Source: Allobosea sp. OK403
GTDB lineage: Bacteria; Pseudomonadota; Alphaproteobacteria; Rhizobiales; Beijerinckiaceae
Direction: 5' to 3'
DNA length: 64,000 nucleotides
NCBI RefSeq assembly: GCF_900113835.1
Contig: NZ_FOQV01000002.1
Span: 744,001 to 808,000, forward strand
Position numbers and translations under genes: made by a program. Positions within the stretch are counted from its first letter, which is position 1, and the number at the start of each line of letters is the position of its first letter. This document shows, piece by piece, positions 1-8,192 of the stretch. Under the pieces are notes generated by a model. The model was not told where the DNA came from. It saw only the letters and a program-made list of their open reading frames with translations, and did not search any database.

Positions 1-350
1 GTTGGCAGGGCCTGGGCGATCGCGAGCGAGGCGGCGTCGAGCTTCTGCCCGACCGACTCATCGGCAATGTCCGCCTGGCCTGCCACGCCATTCCGGCGCT
101 GCGGAGCGCAAGGCTGGCGCGTGCCTGGGCCGGGCTCGAGGCCGAGACGAAAGATGCGCTGCCGGCTGTCGGCCCCGTTCCCGGCGTCGACGGCGCCTAT
201 GTCTGCGGCAGCGTCCACTCCGGCTATACGAGCGGCCCCTATATCGCGCGCCTGCTTGCCGACCAACTGCTCGGGCGCGAACCCGAACTTCCGCTCTTTC
301 CGATCGATCGCCTGCTTTCGCCGGGCGACGCCCCGCGAGGCCATGTATGA
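1..350 (+). CDS. FAD-dependent oxidoreductase, C-terminal part (5' end outside window)
   Basis: An open frame enters from the left edge (first full codon at 3) and stops with TGA at 348-350, giving the last 115 residues of a protein. The motif ETKDALPAVGPVPGVDGAY followed by GYTSGPYIARLLAD resembles the C-terminal FAD-binding segment of the DAO family (D-amino-acid dehydrogenases, glycine/sarcosine oxidases, cis-4-hydroxy-D-proline dehydrogenase). Such enzymes oxidise an amine or amino acid to an imine using FAD. The stop overlaps the next start as ATGA, so the two genes are probably translationally coupled. The exact substrate cannot be told from this fragment. Overlapping ORFs in the other frames are arginine-rich shadows. 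Confidence 0.8.
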   Translation, partial: WQGLGDRERGGVELLPDRLIGNVRLACHAIPALRSARLARAWAGLEAETKDALPAVGPVPGVDGAYVCGSVHSGYTSGPYIARLLADQLLGREPELPLFPIDRLLSPGDAPRGHV

Positions 351-1360
351 CCAAGTCCTTTTCCGAGACCAAGTCCTTCTCCGAAACCAAGTCCTTTTCC
401 GAACGCCTGCGCGGCATCCATGCGGCGACGATCGTGCCGATGAAGCCGGACTTCTCGATCGACGAGGCGGCCTTGGCGCAGCATATTGCGTCCGTCACCG
501 TCGTTCCCGGCATCAATGGGCTGCTGGTCAATGGCCATGCCGGCGAGAATTTCGTGCTGTCGCTGGCCGAGAAGCGGCGTGTCGTCGAGATCGCACGCGA
601 ACATTGCCCGCGCGAGTGCCTCATCGTCTCCGGCGTGAACCATGAGTCCAGCCTGGAGGCTGCGCGCGAAGCGGCCGTGCTGGAGGAGGCCGGCGCCGAC
701 GGGCTCTTGGTGTTTCCTCCCAATAGCTGGGCGCTCGGGCATGCCGATGCCTGCGTGATCGAGCATCATGAGCGCGTACGCGACGCCACGAGCGGGCCGC
801 TGATGCTTTACGGTGCGCCGGTCAGCGCAGGTGCAATGGCCTATTCGCCGGCCGTGCTGGGGCGCCTGGTGGCGGATCCGCGCTTCCTGGCCATCAAGGA
901 GGGAAGCTGGGAAGTCGCCGCCTATGAGGCGAATCTGCGGCTGATCCAGAAGCTTCGCCCCGATTTCAGCGTGCTGGGCTCGGGCGACGAGCATCTGCTG
1001 ACGAGCTACATCATCGGCAGCGCTGGCAGCCAGGTCAGTCTGGCAGCGGTGGTGCCGGAACTCGTGGTCGCGCTCTGGAACGCGGCCGAGGCCGACGATT
1101 GGACGCGGGCGCGGGCCGTGCATGAAAAGCTCTATCCGCTCTCCGTCGCCGTCTATCGCGATGCGCCGGGCGGACGCGCGACCGCACGCCTCAAAGCCTG
1201 TCTGAAGCTGCTGGGACGCCTCCCGAACGATGTGTTGCGCCCGCCGCAGCCCTCCGTGACGGAGGACGAACTGCGCACGCTCGCGGCGGCACTCGACACC
1301 GCCGGCTATCGGGCTGACGGAACAGCCCGGAGCGACCATAGCCTGGTCGAAGCACAATAG
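347..1360 (+). CDS. Dihydrodipicolinate synthase (DapA) superfamily lyase/aldolase
   Basis: A protein of 337 residues with a class I (Schiff-base) aldolase TIM-barrel pattern. NGHAGE at about 62-67 takes the place of the GxTGE loop. The catalytic Tyr is in MLYGAP (about Y155) and the Schiff-base Lys in LAIKEGS (about K184). Members of the family cleave or dehydrate 2-oxo acids (pyruvate aldolases, KDG and 4-hydroxyproline pathway lyases). I chose the ATG at 347 because it overlaps the upstream TGA as ATGA; the longer frame upstream is a shadow of the FAD enzyme. The first 19 residues contain three copies of TKSFSE from an 18-bp tandem repeat, which is not part of the normal fold. The FAD oxidase neighbour suggests an amino-acid-derived substrate (inference). 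Confidence 0.82.
   Translation: MTKSFSETKSFSETKSFSERLRGIHAATIVPMKPDFSIDEAALAQHIASVTVVPGINGLLVNGHAGENFVLSLAEKRRVVEIAREHCPRECLIVSGVNHESSLEAAREAAVLEEAGADGLLVFPPNSWALGHADACVIEHHERVRDATSGPLMLYGAPVSAGAMAYSPAVLGRLVADPRFLAIKEGSWEVAAYEANLRLIQKLRPDFSVLGSGDEHLLTSYIIGSAGSQVSLAAVVPELVVALWNAAEADDWTRARAVHEKLYPLSVAVYRDAPGGRATARLKACLKLLGRLPNDVLRPPQPSVTEDELRTLAAALDTAGYRADGTARSDHSLVEAQ
350..403 (+). repeat. 18-bp tandem repeat, 3 copies, in frame at the N-terminus
   Basis: Three consecutive 18-bp units (ACCAAGTCCTTTTCCGAG and two close variants) encode TKSFSE three times directly after the start codon of the DapA-like gene. The period is a multiple of three, so copy-number change would keep the frame. Confidence 0.95.
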
Positions 1361-1383
1361 GCCGGCGCTTCGACAAGGACTGG

Positions 1384-2292
1384 TCAGCCCGCCTTTCGCT
1401 GGGCCGCGGACTGAAAGCCGAGGCTGAAGCGCGCGACGAGGTCGCGCGCCGCCGCATCCTGAGCCGCCGGCAAGGGCAGACGCGGCGGGCGCGGCGCGCC
1501 GGCCGAAAAGCCCATATGGTTGAGCAGCGCCTTGGTGCCCGCGACATAGGCTTGTCCGCCGACGAACTCGATCAGCGGCAGTTGCTCCAGGTAAAGGGCG
1601 CGCGCCGCTTTGATCGCATCTTCATCGGCCACCAGCTCGAAGATCCGCGCCATCGCCGCGGGCGCGACATTCGAGGCCACGGCCACCCAGCCCTGCGCGC
1701 CTTCGACGAAGGATTCGAAGCCGAGGATGCCGCCGAACACGGTCATCCGCTCGCCGCAGAGCCGGATGATGTCGCGAACGCGCGTCACCTCCAGCGTCGA
1801 TTCCTTGATGTAGAGGCAGTTGTCGATCTCGGCGATGCGAGCGACCAAAGCGGGCCTGAGGTCGACATTGGCCGTGGCGGGGTTGTTGTAGACCATGATC
1901 GGCAGCCCGATCGCATCTCCCACCGTCCGGTAGTGCTGGACGAGTTCCTCGTCGGTCGGCGTCGAATAGAAGGGCGGGATGATCATCACGCCGTCAGCGC
2001 CCATTTTTTCAGCACGGCGGCTGAGGCGCACCACCTCGCGGGTGTCCTCCGCGCCCGTGCCGATCAAAACCGGCACGCGGCCGGCCGCTTGCGCGATCAC
2101 GGTCTGCGCCACCAGCACCTTCTCGTCATCGTCGAGCGAGAGGAACTCGCCGGTCGAGCCGAGCGGGATCAGCCCGTGGATGCCCTGCTCGATCTGCCAG
2201 TCGACGAAGGCGCGCAAGGCCTCGACATCAACCTCGCCCGCCGGCGTGAAGGGCGTGATCATGACGGTGTAGGTGCCGCGAAAGGTTTTCAT
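1384..2292 (-). CDS. DapA-superfamily aldolase/dehydratase, closest to classic DHDPS motifs
   Basis: A protein of 302 residues. It keeps the classical family motifs: LGSTGEF (about 45-50), the Tyr in IMVYNNP (about Y135) and the Schiff-base Lys in LYIKEST (about K163). These match a pyruvate-forming class I lyase of the DapA superfamily. True DapA makes 4-hydroxy-tetrahydrodipicolinate, but the position beside two other family members and a LacI regulator argues for a catabolic 2-oxo-acid lyase. The ATG at 2292 begins MKTFRGTYT, the usual family start; a longer frame runs into the neighbouring gene and is unlikely. It lies 29 bp downstream of the next DapA-like gene on the same strand, so the two are probably one transcript. 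Confidence 0.85.
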   Translation of the reverse strand: MKTFRGTYTVMITPFTPAGEVDVEALRAFVDWQIEQGIHGLIPLGSTGEFLSLDDDEKVLVAQTVIAQAAGRVPVLIGTGAEDTREVVRLSRRAEKMGADGVMIIPPFYSTPTDEELVQHYRTVGDAIGLPIMVYNNPATANVDLRPALVARIAEIDNCLYIKESTLEVTRVRDIIRLCGERMTVFGGILGFESFVEGAQGWVAVASNVAPAAMARIFELVADEDAIKAARALYLEQLPLIEFVGGQAYVAGTKALLNHMGFSAGAPRPPRLPLPAAQDAAARDLVARFSLGFQSAAQRKAG

Positions 2293-2321
2293 GGAGTGGC
2301 CTTCGATGAGACGAATCTGAT

Positions 2322-3269
2322 TCAGGCGGCGGCTGCGCGGCCGGGCATGAGGCCGGCGCTGGCGAGCGCCTGGGCAATCGCAGCGCGCTCCTCCGTCTCG
2401 ATCGGCAGAAGCGGCGCGCGCGGATCGGGGTTCGGCAACTTGCCGAGCAGGTGCAGCGCGGTCTTCATCCGGTTGTGGGCGTCGAGATGGGGCGCGCGGT
2501 AGAAGGCGCGGCACAGCGGCCGCAGGCGGGCATTGGCGCGGCGCGCCGCATCGAGATCACCGCGCGCCATCGCCTCGAAGATCTCGGCGAGTATCGGCGA
2601 GGCGACGCTGCCGATGCCCGAGAGAATGCCGTCGCCGCCATAGGCCAGCGAGGCCATCAGCCAGCTATTATTGGTCGTCAGCACCGTGACCCGGCGATCG
2701 AGCGCGCGCAGCGCCGCCAGATTGTCCTCATAGGCCTGGGGCGTGTCGCTGCCCTCCTTGATCGCGATGATGCTCTCGTTCTCGCGGCAGAGGCGCAGCA
2801 GCACCTCATTGGAGAAGCCGAGGCCCGAGGTCAGCGAAAGCTGGAACAGCACGATCGGCAACCCGGCCGCTTGAGCGACCTCCGCCACGAAACGCGAGGC
2901 CATCTCCGGGCGGGCATTGGCGCCCTGGGCGAACAGGGCTGGGGGAAACAGCAACAGCGCATCGGCGCCCGCTTGTGCCGCGTCGCGCGCCAGCGCAACG
3001 GCGCCCGGCGTATCATCGGCGACGATGCCGGCCACGACCCCGGCCTTGCCGCCTGTCGCGGCCTTCGCTGCGCCGATGACATGAGCACGTTCCGTGCGCG
3101 TCAGCGAGGCGGTCTCGCCGGCGTGGCCGTTGACCACGACGGCGCGGACGCCGTTCGTGCCGGCAAGCTCGGCGACATGGGCGTGCAGGGCGGCGTCATC
3201 GATCGCGCCGGCCCTGTCGAAGGGCGTCAAGGAAGCGGGCCAGATGCCCCCGATGCCTTTGAGGTCCAT
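2322..3269 (-). CDS. DapA-superfamily protein with Phe at the catalytic Tyr position
   Basis: A protein of 315 residues, first gene of a two-gene minus-strand unit that faces away from the LacI gene. It shares the unusual NGHAGE loop (about 47-52) with the homologue at 347-1360. The Schiff-base Lys is present in IIAIKEGSD (about K171). Where other members have a Tyr that relays protons (LY[NG]xP), this protein reads IVLFQLS, so Phe142 appears to replace it. That suggests altered chemistry or a substrate that supplies its own general acid/base. The start is the ATG at 3269; the upstream region holds two LacI-type operators. Confidence 0.82.
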   Translation of the reverse strand: MDLKGIGGIWPASLTPFDRAGAIDDAALHAHVAELAGTNGVRAVVVNGHAGETASLTRTERAHVIGAAKAATGGKAGVVAGIVADDTPGAVALARDAAQAGADALLLFPPALFAQGANARPEMASRFVAEVAQAAGLPIVLFQLSLTSGLGFSNEVLLRLCRENESIIAIKEGSDTPQAYEDNLAALRALDRRVTVLTTNNSWLMASLAYGGDGILSGIGSVASPILAEIFEAMARGDLDAARRANARLRPLCRAFYRAPHLDAHNRMKTALHLLGKLPNPDPRAPLLPIETEERAAIAQALASAGLMPGRAAAA

Positions 3270-3294
3270 GCGGTGCTCCTCTCGCAGGGAAGAC

Positions 3295-3308
3295 TGGAAA
3301 CGTTTGCG
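3295..3308. promoter_or_regulatory. LacI-family operator, site 1
   Basis: TGGAAACGTTTGCG contains the palindromic core AAACGTTT with the central CG typical of LacI-family operators. It lies 26 bp before the start of the minus-strand DapA-like gene. An inverted near-copy is found at 3383-3396. Confidence 0.65.
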
Positions 3309-3382
3309 GAATGTGATGCCGCAATAGGCGCCAACAATCCATTATTTGGGCTTGCGCAGCGCATATCGCGGCAATAGCGTTT

Positions 3383-3396
3383 TGCAATCGTTTCCA
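3383..3396. promoter_or_regulatory. LacI-family operator, site 2
   Basis: Read on the minus strand this is TGGAAACGATTGCA, matching site 1 at 11 of 14 positions in inverted orientation. It lies 17 bp before the LacI start codon, as expected for autoregulation plus control of the divergent lyase genes. Confidence 0.65.
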
Positions 3397-3413
3397 ATTT
3401 AACGGCAGGGTTC

Positions 3414-4466
3414 ATGGGCGTCACGCTCAAAGATGTGGCAGAGGCGGCCCGCGTTTCGGTCAGCACCGCGTCGCGGGCGCTGGGCGGCGGCGGGCTGGCG
3501 AGCGAGCGCACGCAACAGCGCCTGCTGCGCATCGCCGGGGAGCTCGGCTACCGGCCGAACACGATCGCACGCGGCCTGAAGACCGGGCAGTCGCGTCTCG
3601 TCGGCCTGCTGATCCACAATCTCGCCAACGCCTCGTTCCAGGTCATGGCGGAAGTGGTGCAGGCGCGGCTGAAGGCGCTGGGCTACCAGATGCTGCTCTG
3701 CATCGCCGGTGACGATCCGCAGCAGGAGAGCGACATGCTGGGCACGCTCGCCGACCATCGCGTCGACGGGCTGATCGTGGTGCCGACCGGCCGCAACGGC
3801 GCTCGCCTCGCTGCGCTGGAGGCTGGCGATATCCCGGTCGTCTGCGTGGTGCGCCGCGACGACGAGGCGGAACTGGAGACCGTGCTCGCCGATGATCCGC
3901 AGGGCGCCTATGCCGGCACGCGCTACCTGATCGGTCTCGGGCACCGGCGCATCGGCCTCATCGTCGGACGGCAGGACACGACCTCCGGCCGCGAACGCCT
4001 GTCGGGCTATATCCGGGCGCTGCGCGAGGCCGATATTGCCGTGGACGAAGCCCTGATCCATGCCGGGCGCTATGAGCCTGAGACCGGGGCAGTGGCTTGC
4101 CGCACGCTCCTCGACCTCGCCACGCCGCCGACCGCGTTGTTTGTCGCAAACCATGAATCGGCGCTGGGGGTGCTGCGCGTGACGGCCGAGCGCCGCCTCT
4201 CGATTCCCGACGATTTGTCGCTGCTCTGCTACGAGGATACGCCCTGGTTCGAGTGGCACCGTCCCGCGATCAGCGTCGTCGACAACGGCGCGCGCGACCT
4301 CGCCAACCTCGCGGTCGACCGGCTGCTGCATCGCATCGAGGCCCGCAATGGTCACAACGCCGGCAATGGTCACAACGCAGAGGGCGCGCGCGAATACCGC
4401 GTCGGCGCCCGGCTGGTGAAGCGCGATTCCTGCCGATCTCTCGCTCCTCAAGCCAGCGAGGCCTGA
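3414..4466 (+). CDS. LacI family transcriptional regulator
   Basis: A protein of 350 residues. The N-terminal LacI helix-turn-helix is plain (VTLKDVAEAARVSVSTASRAL, residues 3-23), followed by the hinge motif GYRPNTIARGLK and a periplasmic-binding-protein-like sensor domain. It is transcribed away from two DapA-like genes, with two matching operators between them, and the tautomerase gene starts 3 bp after its stop. It probably senses a sugar acid or related metabolite of the neighbouring lyases (inference). Near residues 312-323 an 18-bp duplication gives NGHNAG followed by NGHNAE, in a surface loop before the last strand. Confidence 0.92.
   Translation: MGVTLKDVAEAARVSVSTASRALGGGGLASERTQQRLLRIAGELGYRPNTIARGLKTGQSRLVGLLIHNLANASFQVMAEVVQARLKALGYQMLLCIAGDDPQQESDMLGTLADHRVDGLIVVPTGRNGARLAALEAGDIPVVCVVRRDDEAELETVLADDPQGAYAGTRYLIGLGHRRIGLIVGRQDTTSGRERLSGYIRALREADIAVDEALIHAGRYEPETGAVACRTLLDLATPPTALFVANHESALGVLRVTAERRLSIPDDLSLLCYEDTPWFEWHRPAISVVDNGARDLANLAVDRLLHRIEARNGHNAGNGHNAEGAREYRVGARLVKRDSCRSLAPQASEA
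4345..4380 (+). repeat. 18-bp tandem duplication inside the LacI gene
   Basis: Two adjacent 18-bp units beginning GCAATGGTCACAACGC, differing at one base, encode NGHNAG/NGHNAE in frame. The reading frame is preserved. Confidence 0.9.
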
Positions 4467-4469
4467 CCG

Positions 4470-4850
4470 ATGCCCTATATCGAAGTCCTCGCTCCGCCCC
4501 TATCGCCCGCCGGCAAGGCGGCACTGGCGAAATCGGCGACCGAGGGGTTGATCTCGGCCTTCGGCGTCGGGCCTGAGACGATCACGCTGTTCTTCCTGCC
4601 GATTGTCCCCGGCGACTACGCCCATGCCGGCGAGATGGGCTCGGCACAAACCAGTCAGCGCATCCTGCTCAAGGTCCACGCCTTCCGCCGCAGCGAGGCG
4701 CAACGCCGCGCCGCCGCCGTGGCGCTGACGCAGGGCGTCTGCGCCGCTTATGGCGTGCCGGGCGCGGATGTCGCCGTCTACTTCCTCGACCGCGAGAAGG
4801 ACGAGGTCGCCCACGATTCCAGGCTCGCCAGCGATACGAAGGACACGTAG
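4470..4850 (+). CDS. Tautomerase (4-oxalocrotonate tautomerase superfamily) protein
   Basis: A protein of 126 residues starting MPYIEV; after Met removal Pro1 would be the catalytic N-terminal base of the tautomerase superfamily. The length fits the fused two-unit (cis-CaaD/MSAD-like) class rather than the 62-residue 4-OT monomer. It starts 3 bp after the LacI stop and ends 2 bp before the acyl-CoA dehydrogenase start, so the genes form a tight operon. Its likely role is keto-enol tautomerisation of an unsaturated or 2-oxo acid in the same pathway. The substrate is unknown. Confidence 0.75.
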   Translation: MPYIEVLAPPLSPAGKAALAKSATEGLISAFGVGPETITLFFLPIVPGDYAHAGEMGSAQTSQRILLKVHAFRRSEAQRRAAAVALTQGVCAAYGVPGADVAVYFLDREKDEVAHDSRLASDTKDT

Positions 4851-4852
4851 CG

Positions 4853-5995
4853 ATGGACCGCTTCTACACGGACGACCAGAAGGCCCTGCGCGAGACGGCA
4901 CGCCGCTTCGCGGAAGCCGAGATTCTGCCGCGCGCCGCCGCGATCGACCGCGACGACCGCTTCGATCGCGCGCTCTACAAGGGCATGGCCGATCTCGGCC
5001 TGTTCGGCATCTGCCTGCGCGAGGGCGCCGGCGGGGCAGGACTGGATTCCATCGCTGCCTGCATCGCCATGGAGGAGCTGGCGCGCTGTTCCGGCGCCGT
5101 CGCCAACGCCTTCGCGATCCCCGTCGAGGCGGTGCTGTTCTTCGACCAGCACGGCACGGACGCGCACAAGGCGCTGATCCCGCAGATCCTCAGCGGCGAG
5201 ATCATCCCCGCCACCGCCGTCACCGAGCCCGACCATGGCTCCGATGTCGCCGGCATCAAGACGACCGCCAGCCGCGACGGCAAGGGCTGGCTGCTCAACG
5301 GCACCAAGGCCTGGGTGACGCTGGGCGGGGTCGCCGACCGGATCATGGTCTTCGCGCGAACCGGCTCCGAGGCCGGGCACAAGGCGATCTCCTGCCTGCT
5401 CGTCGACGGCGCCTTGCCGGGCATCGCGCGCGGCAGGAACGAGGAGCTTCTGGGCATGCACGGCCTGGAGGACTGCCAGATCGCCTTCTCCGATGTGCAC
5501 CTGCCGGCCGACAGCCTGATGGGGCCGGAGAACCAGGCCTTCAAGATGGCGATGAGCAACTTCAACTTCAGCCGATTGATGATGGCCTCGATGGCACTCG
5601 GCATGGCGCAGGCCGCCTTCGAGGACGCCACGGCTTACGCCAAATCCCGCCGGCAGTTCGGGCAGGCGATCATCGGCTTCCAGGCGGTGCAGTTCATGCT
5701 CGCCGACATGGCGACCGACATCGCCGCGGCGCGCCTGCTGATCCACCATGCCGCGCGCCTGCACGATGTCGGCCAGCCGATCGCCAAGGAAGCGGCGCAA
5801 GCCAAGCTCTTCACCACCGACATGGCGATGAAGCACGTCTCGAACGCGCTCCAGATCCATGGCGGCAACGGCTACTCGCGCGAATACCGCATCGAGCGGC
5901 TGTTCCGCGATGTCCGCCTCGCCCAGATCTATGAGGGCACCAACCAGATCCAGCGCCTCATCATCGCCCGGCAGGTCGAGAAGGAGGCCGCATGA
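4853..5995 (+). CDS. Acyl-CoA dehydrogenase
   Basis: A protein of 380 residues, the normal length for the family. Seen motifs are the FAD/substrate segment TAVTEPDHGSD (about 121-131), the RRQFGQAI signature (about 266-273) and the catalytic base Glu in IYEGTNQIQR (about E361). It would oxidise an acyl-CoA to the 2,3-enoyl-CoA, with electrons passing to ETF. The stop overlaps the CoA-transferase start as ATGA. Together with the CoA-transferase and the MaoC hydratase it forms an activate-oxidise-hydrate sequence for an unidentified acid. Confidence 0.93.
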   Translation: MDRFYTDDQKALRETARRFAEAEILPRAAAIDRDDRFDRALYKGMADLGLFGICLREGAGGAGLDSIAACIAMEELARCSGAVANAFAIPVEAVLFFDQHGTDAHKALIPQILSGEIIPATAVTEPDHGSDVAGIKTTASRDGKGWLLNGTKAWVTLGGVADRIMVFARTGSEAGHKAISCLLVDGALPGIARGRNEELLGMHGLEDCQIAFSDVHLPADSLMGPENQAFKMAMSNFNFSRLMMASMALGMAQAAFEDATAYAKSRRQFGQAIIGFQAVQFMLADMATDIAAARLLIHHAARLHDVGQPIAKEAAQAKLFTTDMAMKHVSNALQIHGGNGYSREYRIERLFRDVRLAQIYEGTNQIQRLIIARQVEKEAA

Positions 5996-7578
5996 CGCTG
6001 AGCATCATCACGGCCGAGCAGGCGGCGGGCCTCGTCCGCGACGCCGACACGCTGATCGTCGGCGGCAATGGCGGCACCGGCGCGGCCGAGGCGATCCTTG
6101 CCGCGCTCGAAGCGCGCTTCCTTGATGGTGCTGGTCCCCATGGGCTGACGCTGATCAATATCACCGGCGTCGGCGCCGTCACCGAGAAAGGCCTCTGCCA
6201 TCTCGCACATGAGGGCATGATCGCGCGCGTCATCGGCGGCAATTTCGGGCTGCAGGTCCCGTTCATGCGCCTGGTGCGCGACGAGCTGATCGACGCCTAC
6301 AACTTCCCCCAGGGCGTGATGAGCCAGCTCTGCCGCGCCATGGCGGCCAAGCATCCCGGCGTCCTCACCCATGTCGGCCTCAAGACCTATATGGACCCGC
6401 GCCAGGATGGCGGGCGCATGAATGCGCGCACCACTCTGCCGCTGGTCGAGCTGCTGGAACTGCAGGGGCAGGAATGGCTGCTCTACCGCGTGCCCTGCCC
6501 GCCGAGCTTCGCCATCATTCGCGGCACCTCGGCGGACGAGGACGGCTATGTCAGCATGGAGCACGAGGGCACGACGCGCGAGGACCTGTCGATCGCGCAG
6601 GCCGTGCACAATGCCGGCGGCACGGTGATCTGCCAGGTCAAGCGGATCGTAAAGCGCGGCTCGCTCCATCCGCAAATGGTCAAGATTCCGGGCTTCCTCG
6701 TCGATCATGTCGTGCTCGAACCCGAGCAGATGCAGACCTATGGCACGCAATACGACCCCGCCCGCTGCGGCGAAACGCGGGTGCCCGTCGCCATGATCGC
6801 ACCCGATCCGCTGACCGAGCGGCGCGTAGTCGCCCGCCGCGCCGCCTTCGAATTGCGCCCGCGCGACGTCGTCAATCTCGGCGTCGGCATCTCGGCGATG
6901 ATCCCGAATGTCGCGGCCGAGGAAGGCATCGAGGATCTGATCACGCTGACGGTGGAATCGGGCGTCGTCGGCGGCGTGCCGGGCCATGCGCGGGAGTTCG
7001 GCACGGCGATCAATCCGCGCGCCATCCTCGACCAGGCCTATCAGTTCGATTTCTACGATGGTGGCGGGCTGACCTGCGCCTTTCTCTCCTTCGCCGAGGT
7101 GGACGAGGCCGGCAATGTCAACGTCACGCGCTTCGGCGATCGTCGCGATGGCTCCGGCGGCTTCATCGACATCACCCAGAACGCCAAGCGGCTGGTTTTC
7201 AACGGCACCATGACCGGCGGCAAGCTCGATATCGGCGTCGAGAACAACCGCCTTGCGATCCGCCGCGACGGCGCCTTCCGCAAATTCGTGCCGCAGGTCG
7301 GGCAGATCAGCTTCAGCGCGGCGCTCGCCGCCGAGCGCGGGCAGCAGGTCTCCTACGTCACCGAGCGGGCGGTGTTCCAGCTCGAACAGGGCGCGGTGAC
7401 GCTGACCGAGATCGCTCCCGGCGTCCGGCTCGAGGAGGACGTGCTGGCGCATATGGGCTTCCGACCCCGCATCAGCCCGGATCTTCGCGAAATGGATGCA
7501 CGCATCTTCCGGCCGGGCCCGATGGGGCTTGGCCGCAGCTTCCTCGAACTGCCGGCGCGCACGCGCAAGGTCGCCTGA
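5992..7578 (+). CDS. Acetate/propionate-type CoA-transferase (fused alpha-beta)
   Basis: A protein of 528 residues, the length of the fused 3-oxoacid/propionate CoA-transferases (Pct/YdiF class). It has an N-terminal glycine-rich loop (GGNGGTGAAE) and the active-site Glu in TVESGVVGGVPG (about E322), which forms the glutamyl-CoA thioester. It moves CoA from a donor such as acetyl-CoA to the pathway acid. It is translationally coupled to the acyl-CoA dehydrogenase (ATGA overlap at 5992-5995) and followed 10 bp later by the MaoC gene. The acceptor acid is not known. Confidence 0.9.
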   Translation: MTLSIITAEQAAGLVRDADTLIVGGNGGTGAAEAILAALEARFLDGAGPHGLTLINITGVGAVTEKGLCHLAHEGMIARVIGGNFGLQVPFMRLVRDELIDAYNFPQGVMSQLCRAMAAKHPGVLTHVGLKTYMDPRQDGGRMNARTTLPLVELLELQGQEWLLYRVPCPPSFAIIRGTSADEDGYVSMEHEGTTREDLSIAQAVHNAGGTVICQVKRIVKRGSLHPQMVKIPGFLVDHVVLEPEQMQTYGTQYDPARCGETRVPVAMIAPDPLTERRVVARRAAFELRPRDVVNLGVGISAMIPNVAAEEGIEDLITLTVESGVVGGVPGHAREFGTAINPRAILDQAYQFDFYDGGGLTCAFLSFAEVDEAGNVNVTRFGDRRDGSGGFIDITQNAKRLVFNGTMTGGKLDIGVENNRLAIRRDGAFRKFVPQVGQISFSAALAAERGQQVSYVTERAVFQLEQGAVTLTEIAPGVRLEEDVLAHMGFRPRISPDLREMDARIFRPGPMGLGRSFLELPARTRKVA

Positions 7579-7588
7579 CGGGGATGCC

Positions 7589-8059
7589 ATGAGCGCGACA
7601 GCGACGACCAATCTCTACTACGAGGATATCGAACTGGGGGCGCAGTTCGAGAGTGCGCCGCACAGCGTCACGCCCGCCGACATCGCCGCCTTCGCCGATG
7701 TCACGCGCGATCATCATCCGCTGCATCTGGACGAGGGCTATGCCCGTTCGCGCGGCTTCCCTGCCGTGATCGCGCATGGGCTCTACGGCCTGTCGCTGAT
7801 GGAAGGGCTGAAGTCGGAGCTGAAGCTCTACGAGGAAACCTCGATCGCCTCGCTTGGCTGGGACGCGGTCCGCTTCAAGGCGCCGGTCGTCGCCGGCGAC
7901 AGCCTGCGCGTGCGCTTCCGCTTCGTCGAGAAACGCCCGACCCGCAATCCCGACCGCGGCATCGTCGTCGAGGCGCTCGACCTGATCAACCAGCGCGACG
8001 AGGTGGTGACGGAAGCCCGCCACGTCTCGCTGATCCTGACGCGGCACGCGGAGGACTGA
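7589..8059 (+). CDS. MaoC-family (R)-specific enoyl-CoA hydratase-like protein
   Basis: A protein of 156 residues with a single hot-dog fold. The hydratase 2 motif appears as DVTRDHHPLHLDEGYA, giving the catalytic Asp (about D41) and His (about H46); the usual Asn between them is His here, as in many MaoC paralogues. The ATG at 7589 is preceded by GACGGGG, and a longer frame starting inside the CoA-transferase is unlikely. It probably hydrates the enoyl-CoA made by the upstream dehydrogenase. A 133-bp gap with a 14-bp tandem repeat separates it from the ABC transporter genes. Confidence 0.88.
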   Translation: MSATATTNLYYEDIELGAQFESAPHSVTPADIAAFADVTRDHHPLHLDEGYARSRGFPAVIAHGLYGLSLMEGLKSELKLYEETSIASLGWDAVRFKAPVVAGDSLRVRFRFVEKRPTRNPDRGIVVEALDLINQRDEVVTEARHVSLILTRHAED

Positions 8060-8074
8060 GCCGCCGACGCGGGC

Positions 8075-8144
8075 CCAAGACAACAGAAGCAAGACAACGG
8101 GACCAAGACAACACAACCAAGACGACCGAACCAAGAAAAGACCG
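8075..8144. repeat. 14-bp tandem repeat, 5 copies
   Basis: Five units with an exact 14-bp spacing (starts 8075, 8089, 8103, 8117, 8131) share CCAAGACAAC followed by a variable tetranucleotide. The array is A/C-rich on the plus strand, lies in the gap between the MaoC and binding-protein genes, and has no self-complementarity. Confidence 0.9.
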
Positions 8145-8192
8145 AGGGAACGCCCGCTCCGCCATTCATTCTTCTGCACGGGAGACCACGCG

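Noticed and set aside
5929-7611. 560-codon frame antisense to the CoA-transferase gene
   Set aside because: A shadow of the coupled operon; no start context and no recognisable domain.
8075-8144. Possible CRISPR-like array
   Set aside because: The units are contiguous 14-mers without unique spacers and no cas genes are present; it is a simple tandem repeat.
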